From positions 28,262-92,261 of the forward strand of contig DASRKB010000243.1 in assembly GCA_035649175.1 (NCBI GenBank): DNA of 64,000 nt, written 5' to 3'. This document shows, piece by piece, positions 60,154 through 64,000 of the stretch. The translations under genes were made by a program, and so were the position numbers. Under the pieces are notes generated by a model. The model was not told where the DNA came from, did not search any database, and saw only the letters and a list, made by a program, of their open reading frames with translations. This stretch comes from SCGC-AG-212-J23 sp035649175 (GTDB lineage Bacteria > Pseudomonadota > Gammaproteobacteria > Burkholderiales > SG8-39). Numbering within the stretch: the stretch's first letter is position 1; each line of letters opens with the position of its first letter.

Positions 60154-62658
60154 ATGAAATCCGGCTTCTGGCGGACGGATTGGCTCCTCGGTTTGATCGT
60201 CGTCCTGGCTTTCGCCGTCTTCAGCCGCGCTTCCGACCTCATTCCCAGCCTTGAGCGCAAGGCCTACGACCTCGGCGTCACTGCGACCGACCGGCCGCCC
60301 TCCACCCGCATCGCGGTCATCGCCATCGACGATACTTCCCTCGCCAACATCGGGCGCTGGCCCTGGTCGCGCGAAGTGCTCGCCACGATGACGGAAAGGC
60401 TCGCCGTGGCCAAGCCGAAGGTCATCGGGAACACGGTGCTGCTGAGCGAGCCACAGATTGACCCGGGCTACGTCTACATCACAAAGCTGCTCGCCCTTGC
60501 CAAGGCTTCCGAGAACTCGCCGTTCGTCGATCTGCTCACGGAAGCCGAGGCCAAGCTGAACGTCGATCGCAAGCTCGCCGAAAGCTTCGCGGCGGCGGGC
60601 AGCGTCATGCAGCCCATGATCTTCACACTCGGCGAGCCGCTCGGCCGCCCGGACGCCGTGCTCCCCGACCACGCGGCGCGTAACTCCCTGAAGCATGTCT
60701 CGGGCAGCGGGTCGCCGCTGCCGGCGCGCTCGGTGATGCTGCCCATCGAGCCCTTCGCGCGAGCCGCTGCGGGCATGGGCCATCTGAACCAGGTGCGCGA
60801 CGTCGACGGCGCGGTGAGGACCGAGGCGCTCGCGGTGCGCTACGACGATCAGTTCTACCCGTCGCTTGCGCTCATGATCGCGGCGCGCTACCTCAACCTC
60901 GGGCCCGAGGACATCCGGCTCTCTCTCGGCGAGGGCATTCAACTGCAGAATCTGCGCATCGGCACCGATCGGCACCTGCTGATGCACACGTACTTCTATC
61001 GTGGCGCCGGCGGCCGCGATGCCTTCCCGACCGATTCGTTCTTCGACGTTTACAGCGGGAAGATACCGCTCGAGAAGTACCGCGATCGCATCGTGCTGAT
61101 CGGCTCGACTGCGACCGGCCTCGGCGACGCGCACGCGACGCCCGTGTCGGCCGCTATGCCGCCGGTGCTGACGCTCGCCCACAACGTCTCCTCCATCCTC
61201 CAGGGGCACTTCTTCGTCACGCCGGTGTGGGCGTACACCGCGGAGCTTGGCGTGATCCTGCTCATTGCCGTCTACATCATCGTGGTGCTGCCGCGCCTGC
61301 AGGCCGGGCCGGCGCTCGTCGTCTCCGGCGCAATGTTCGCCGTGCTGGTGGTAGCCCACTTTGGGCTGATGGTGAGCGCCGGCATGTGGCTGCAGCTCAT
61401 GCTGCCCGCGACGCTGCTGCTCGTGGGGCATGCGGCGCTGGTCTCCAAGCGCTTCATCGTCGCCGAGGCGGCGAAGCGGAAATCCGACGAGAGTTCCGCT
61501 GAGTCGAACCGCATGCTTGGGCTCGCGCACCAGGGCCAGGGACAGCTCGACCTCGCGTGGGACAAGTTCCGCCAGGTGCCGATGTCCACGGCGCTGTGCG
61601 ACACCCTGTACAACCTGGCGCTCGACTTCGAGAAGAAGCGCCAGTTCAACAGGGCCGAGGGCGTGTTCCGCGCCATCCACGAGTTCGACCCAAAGTTCAA
61701 GGACGTGGGCGAGCGCGTGTCGCGCGCGAAGCAGCTCTCGGAGACGGTGATCCTCGACGGCGGCTCGAGCCATCCGGGCGGCTCGCTGGTGCCGGGCGCG
61801 GGCACGAAGCCCAAGTTCGGACGCTTCGAGGTGGAGACGGAACTTGGCAAGGGGAGAATGGGCGTCGTCTACCTTGGTAAGGACCCGAAGATCGGCCGAG
61901 AGGTGGCGGTCAAGACCATGGCGATCGCGCAGGAATTCGAGCCCGAGGAGCTCCCAGGGGCGAAGGAGCGCTTCTTCCGAGAGGCACAGACCGCCGGAAG
62001 GCTCTCGCACCCCAACATCGTCACGATCTACGACACTGGCGAGGACCACGATTTCTGTTACATCGCCATGGAGCTGCTCAAGGGCGGGGATCTCACCGCC
62101 TACACCAAGCCGGGGAACCTGCTGCCGATGGACACGGTCATCTCCATCGCGGTGCGCGCCGCTGACGCGCTCGGCTACGCCCACCGGGAGGGTGTCGTGC
62201 ACCGTGACGTGAAGCCCGCCAACCTCATGTGGCACAAGGAGACCAACGCGCTGAAGGTTACGGACTTCGGCATCGCCCGACTCACGGCGAGCTCGAAGAC
62301 CAAGACAGGCATGGTCCTCGGCACGCCGTCGTTCATGTCGCCGGAGCAGCTCGCCGGCAAGCGCATCGACGGCCGCTCGGATCTCTTCTCCCTCGGCGTC
62401 GCGCTCTACCAGATGCTGTGTGGGCGGCTCCCCTTCGAGGGCGACTCGATGGCACAGCTCATGTTCAAGATCTCGAACGACCCGCCCATCGACATCCGCA
62501 TGGTCAATCCCGCCGTGCCGGCCACGCTCGTTGCGTTTCTCGACCGGGCGCTCGCGAAGAACCCGGACGAGCGCTTCCAGACCGGTGAGGAGTTCGCCGG
62601 CGCCCTGCGCGCCGCCGCGGCGGTGATGTCGGGGGGCGGAGTCGACATCGAGCTCTGA
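60154..62658 (+). CDS. CHASE2 sensor Ser/Thr protein kinase
   Basis: 834 residues. A membrane helix (8-25) precedes an extracytoplasmic CHASE2 domain (about 30-350: IAVIAIDDTSLANIGRWPWSR, VLIGSTATGLGDAHATPV). Three helices (about 358-440) lead back inside. A TPR-like helical stretch (450-530) follows, then a Hanks-type kinase: glycine loop LGKGRMGVVYLG (565-570), VAVKTM Lys, HRDVKPAN with H683-R684-D685, and DFG at D704, then GTPSFMSPEQL. All catalytic residues are present. The extracellular ligand is unknown. Operon with a PP2C phosphatase and an FHA protein. Confidence 0.95.
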   Translation: MKSGFWRTDWLLGLIVVLAFAVFSRASDLIPSLERKAYDLGVTATDRPPSTRIAVIAIDDTSLANIGRWPWSREVLATMTERLAVAKPKVIGNTVLLSEPQIDPGYVYITKLLALAKASENSPFVDLLTEAEAKLNVDRKLAESFAAAGSVMQPMIFTLGEPLGRPDAVLPDHAARNSLKHVSGSGSPLPARSVMLPIEPFARAAAGMGHLNQVRDVDGAVRTEALAVRYDDQFYPSLALMIAARYLNLGPEDIRLSLGEGIQLQNLRIGTDRHLLMHTYFYRGAGGRDAFPTDSFFDVYSGKIPLEKYRDRIVLIGSTATGLGDAHATPVSAAMPPVLTLAHNVSSILQGHFFVTPVWAYTAELGVILLIAVYIIVVLPRLQAGPALVVSGAMFAVLVVAHFGLMVSAGMWLQLMLPATLLLVGHAALVSKRFIVAEAAKRKSDESSAESNRMLGLAHQGQGQLDLAWDKFRQVPMSTALCDTLYNLALDFEKKRQFNRAEGVFRAIHEFDPKFKDVGERVSRAKQLSETVILDGGSSHPGGSLVPGAGTKPKFGRFEVETELGKGRMGVVYLGKDPKIGREVAVKTMAIAQEFEPEELPGAKERFFREAQTAGRLSHPNIVTIYDTGEDHDFCYIAMELLKGGDLTAYTKPGNLLPMDTVISIAVRAADALGYAHREGVVHRDVKPANLMWHKETNALKVTDFGIARLTASSKTKTGMVLGTPSFMSPEQLAGKRIDGRSDLFSLGVALYQMLCGRLPFEGDSMAQLMFKISNDPPIDIRMVNPAVPATLVAFLDRALAKNPDERFQTGEEFAGALRAAAAVMSGGGVDIEL

Positions 62659-62659
62659 G

Positions 62660-63490
62660 ATGGCCGCTGACCTGACCCAGGCGCTGGAGATCGCCACATG
62701 CACCGACCCAGGGATGGTCCGCTCGCACAACGAGGACTCGGTGGCGGCCGACCCGATCAACGGCCTGGTGGTGCTCGCCGACGGCATGGGGGGTTACAAC
62801 GCCGGCGAGGTGGCGAGCGGCATGGCCACGACGGTGATCGTCACCGAGATGCGGCAACTCCTCACGGGAGTGAGGCCGCACGACGTCGACCAGGCCTCAA
62901 GCGAGCAGATCGCCGCGCGCCTGGTGCGCGAGCAGGTGCTGAAGGCGAATACTTCCATCTACCGGGCGGCGCAGAGCCAGCCGCAGTACGCCGGCATGGG
63001 CACCACGCTGGTGGTATGCCTCTTCTACGACAATCGCGTCTTGGTGTCCCACCTGGGCGACTCGCGCCTGTACCTGCAGCGCGACGGCCAGTTGAGGCAG
63101 GTGACGCGCGACCATTCGTTGCTTCAGGAGCAGATCGATTCCGGCATCATCACCGCCGAGCAGGCGAAGAAGGCGGCGCACAAGAACCTCGTCACCAAGG
63201 CGCTCGGCATCGATCCGGTGGTCGAGCCCGAGATCCACGAGTATCCGACCAAGCCGGGTGACATCTACCTGCTCTGCTCCGACGGGCTGTCCGACATGGT
63301 GGAGGACGAGGACATCGGAATGGCGCTCCACGCTCTCGGCGGCAACCTCAAGCTCGCCGCGCAGCAGCTCGTGCAGATGGCCAACGACCACGGAGGGCGG
63401 GACAACGTTTCAGTTATACTCGTGCGCGTCCTTCGGGAGTACCCCGGCGCCCGCGGCGTGATGTCGAAGGTGTTCGCGTGGTTAAAATAA
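62660..63490 (+). CDS. PP2C-family Ser/Thr phosphatase (Stp-like)
   Basis: 276 residues, one base after the kinase gene. Metal-binding Asp residues are in RSHNEDS and LADGMGG (D41), with GDSRLYL, CSDGLSDMV and GGRDNVSVILV completing the family. It should reverse phosphorylation by the adjacent kinase. Cytosolic; no membrane segment. Confidence 0.95.
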   Translation: MAADLTQALEIATCTDPGMVRSHNEDSVAADPINGLVVLADGMGGYNAGEVASGMATTVIVTEMRQLLTGVRPHDVDQASSEQIAARLVREQVLKANTSIYRAAQSQPQYAGMGTTLVVCLFYDNRVLVSHLGDSRLYLQRDGQLRQVTRDHSLLQEQIDSGIITAEQAKKAAHKNLVTKALGIDPVVEPEIHEYPTKPGDIYLLCSDGLSDMVEDEDIGMALHALGGNLKLAAQQLVQMANDHGGRDNVSVILVRVLREYPGARGVMSKVFAWLK

Positions 63491-63509
63491 CCCTCCCCAG
63501 GGGCGGGAA

Positions 63510-64000
63510 ATGGCCAAACTGATACTCAGCATGGATGGACTGGTGCTCAAGGAGATCCCCTTGACGAAGGAGCGCACCGCCATCGGCCGCAAGCCCCACA
63601 ACGACATCCAGATCGACAACCTGGCGGTGAGCGGAGAGCACGCCGTCATCGTCACCATTCTCAACGACTCGTTCCTCGAGGATCTCGGCAGCACCAACGG
63701 GACCGTGGTCAATGGCAACCCGATCAAGAAGCACTTCCTGCAGAACAACGACGTCATCGAGCTCGGCAAGTACAAGCTGAAGTTCGTCGGCGAGGCCGCG
63801 TCGGCGGGGGGCGGGCCCGACAAGGCCGACTTCGAGAAGACCATGGTGCTGCGGCCCTCCGCCATGAAGGCGGCGCAGGTCGCGGCACTTGGGGGCGGCG
63901 ACGCCCAGGCCGCCGTCGCAGCGCGCGCCGAGGCGGCGAGGCAAGCGGCGGCGAGTGCCGCCGCCGCGGGCACAGCCGATAAGGACACCAGGCCCGCTGC
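63510..64000 (+). CDS. FHA-domain protein, N-terminal part (3' end outside window)
   Basis: 163 codons visible. The FHA domain (about 5-90) has IGRKPHNDIQIDN, SGEHAVI and DLGSTNGTVVNG, i.e. the conserved Arg, Ser-x2-His and Asn-Gly that bind phosphothreonine. A following FEKTMVLRP segment contains a TMVL phospho-motif, then an Ala-rich linker (about 125-163). Likely reader of the kinase's output. GGGCGGGAAA precedes ATG 63510, 19 bases after the phosphatase stop. Confidence 0.92.
   Translation, partial: MAKLILSMDGLVLKEIPLTKERTAIGRKPHNDIQIDNLAVSGEHAVIVTILNDSFLEDLGSTNGTVVNGNPIKKHFLQNNDVIELGKYKLKFVGEAASAGGGPDKADFEKTMVLRPSAMKAAQVAALGGGDAQAAVAARAEAARQAAASAAAAGTADKDTRPA

Noticed and set aside
59683..62787. 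A 1034-codon open frame on the minus strand opposite the CHASE2 kinase
   Set aside because: It is antisense to a clear kinase, full of Arg/His/Ala/Gly typical of high-GC shadow frames, and shows no domain.

Overview
The window is GC-rich, gene-dense bacterial chromosome. Gene content and order point to a betaproteobacterium. Orders typical of that class are rpsT / murJ-sirB1-ribF-ileS-lspA, xseB-ispA-dxs-folE2, tsaE-amidase, mutL...miaA and argD-argF. MutL carries the endonuclease motif found in lineages without MutH. The organism is probably a free-living, metabolically versatile soil or water member near Burkholderiales/Nitrosomonadales; this is inference, with no marker good enough for genus level. 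I see no rRNA or tRNA gene, prophage, insertion sequence or CRISPR array. Intergenic spaces are short and many convergent genes overlap at their 3' ends.

Layout. 1-7.6 kb: end of adk, a K+-independent H+-pumping pyrophosphatase, a gamma-glutamyltransferase, a large STAND/MalT-type regulator with a SARP-like DNA-binding end, and a small lipoprotein. 7.5-19 kb: gluconokinase/6-phosphogluconate dehydrogenase, miaA-SDR-mutL, a DedA-like protein, amidase/tsaE, queG, a hydrolase, and a three-gene minus-strand operon (Rieske oxygenase, sulfurtransferase, DUF2784 protein). 19-25 kb: isoprenoid precursor genes (ispA, dxs), folE2, pcm, an aspartic protease and a glutamine amidotransferase. 25-32 kb: yajQ, arginine biosynthesis (argG, argF, argD) split by a LysE-type exporter, and an Orn/Lys/Arg decarboxylase with its own promoter and terminator. 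32-40 kb: the rpsT/murJ to lspA housekeeping block. 40-43.7 kb: a four-gene catabolic operon (dienelactone hydrolase-like, SDR, cupin, amidohydrolase) and an aldo/keto reductase.

43.7-60 kb is the most interesting part: an oxalate/formate island. It holds a two-subunit NAD-linked formate dehydrogenase, formate-THF ligase (fhs), a TerC protein, a Ca2+/cation antiporter, a tripartite tricarboxylate-type transporter (tctCBA), a cysteine-free Crp/Fnr regulator, oxalyl-CoA decarboxylase (oxc), formyl-CoA:oxalate CoA-transferase (frc) and a stand-alone formyltransferase/10-formyl-THF-hydrolase-like protein. Four perfect TTGAC-N4-GTCAA palindromes stand before fdh, fhs, tctC and oxc. In each, a -10-like hexamer begins exactly 37 bases after the palindrome starts. 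This is the geometry of Crp/Fnr class II activated promoters, so I infer one regulon: import oxalate, activate and decarboxylate it, oxidise formate for NADH or load it on THF, and perhaps export the calcium released from calcium oxalate. A broken cytidylate-kinase-like gene lies between fdh and fhs.

60-64 kb holds a eukaryote-type phosphosignalling set: a CHASE2 sensor Ser/Thr kinase, a PP2C phosphatase and an FHA protein cut by the window end.

Two further themes: several genes have a -10 box only 6-7 bases before the start codon and no Shine-Dalgarno sequence (possible leaderless mRNAs), and two divergent gene pairs have start codons that physically overlap.
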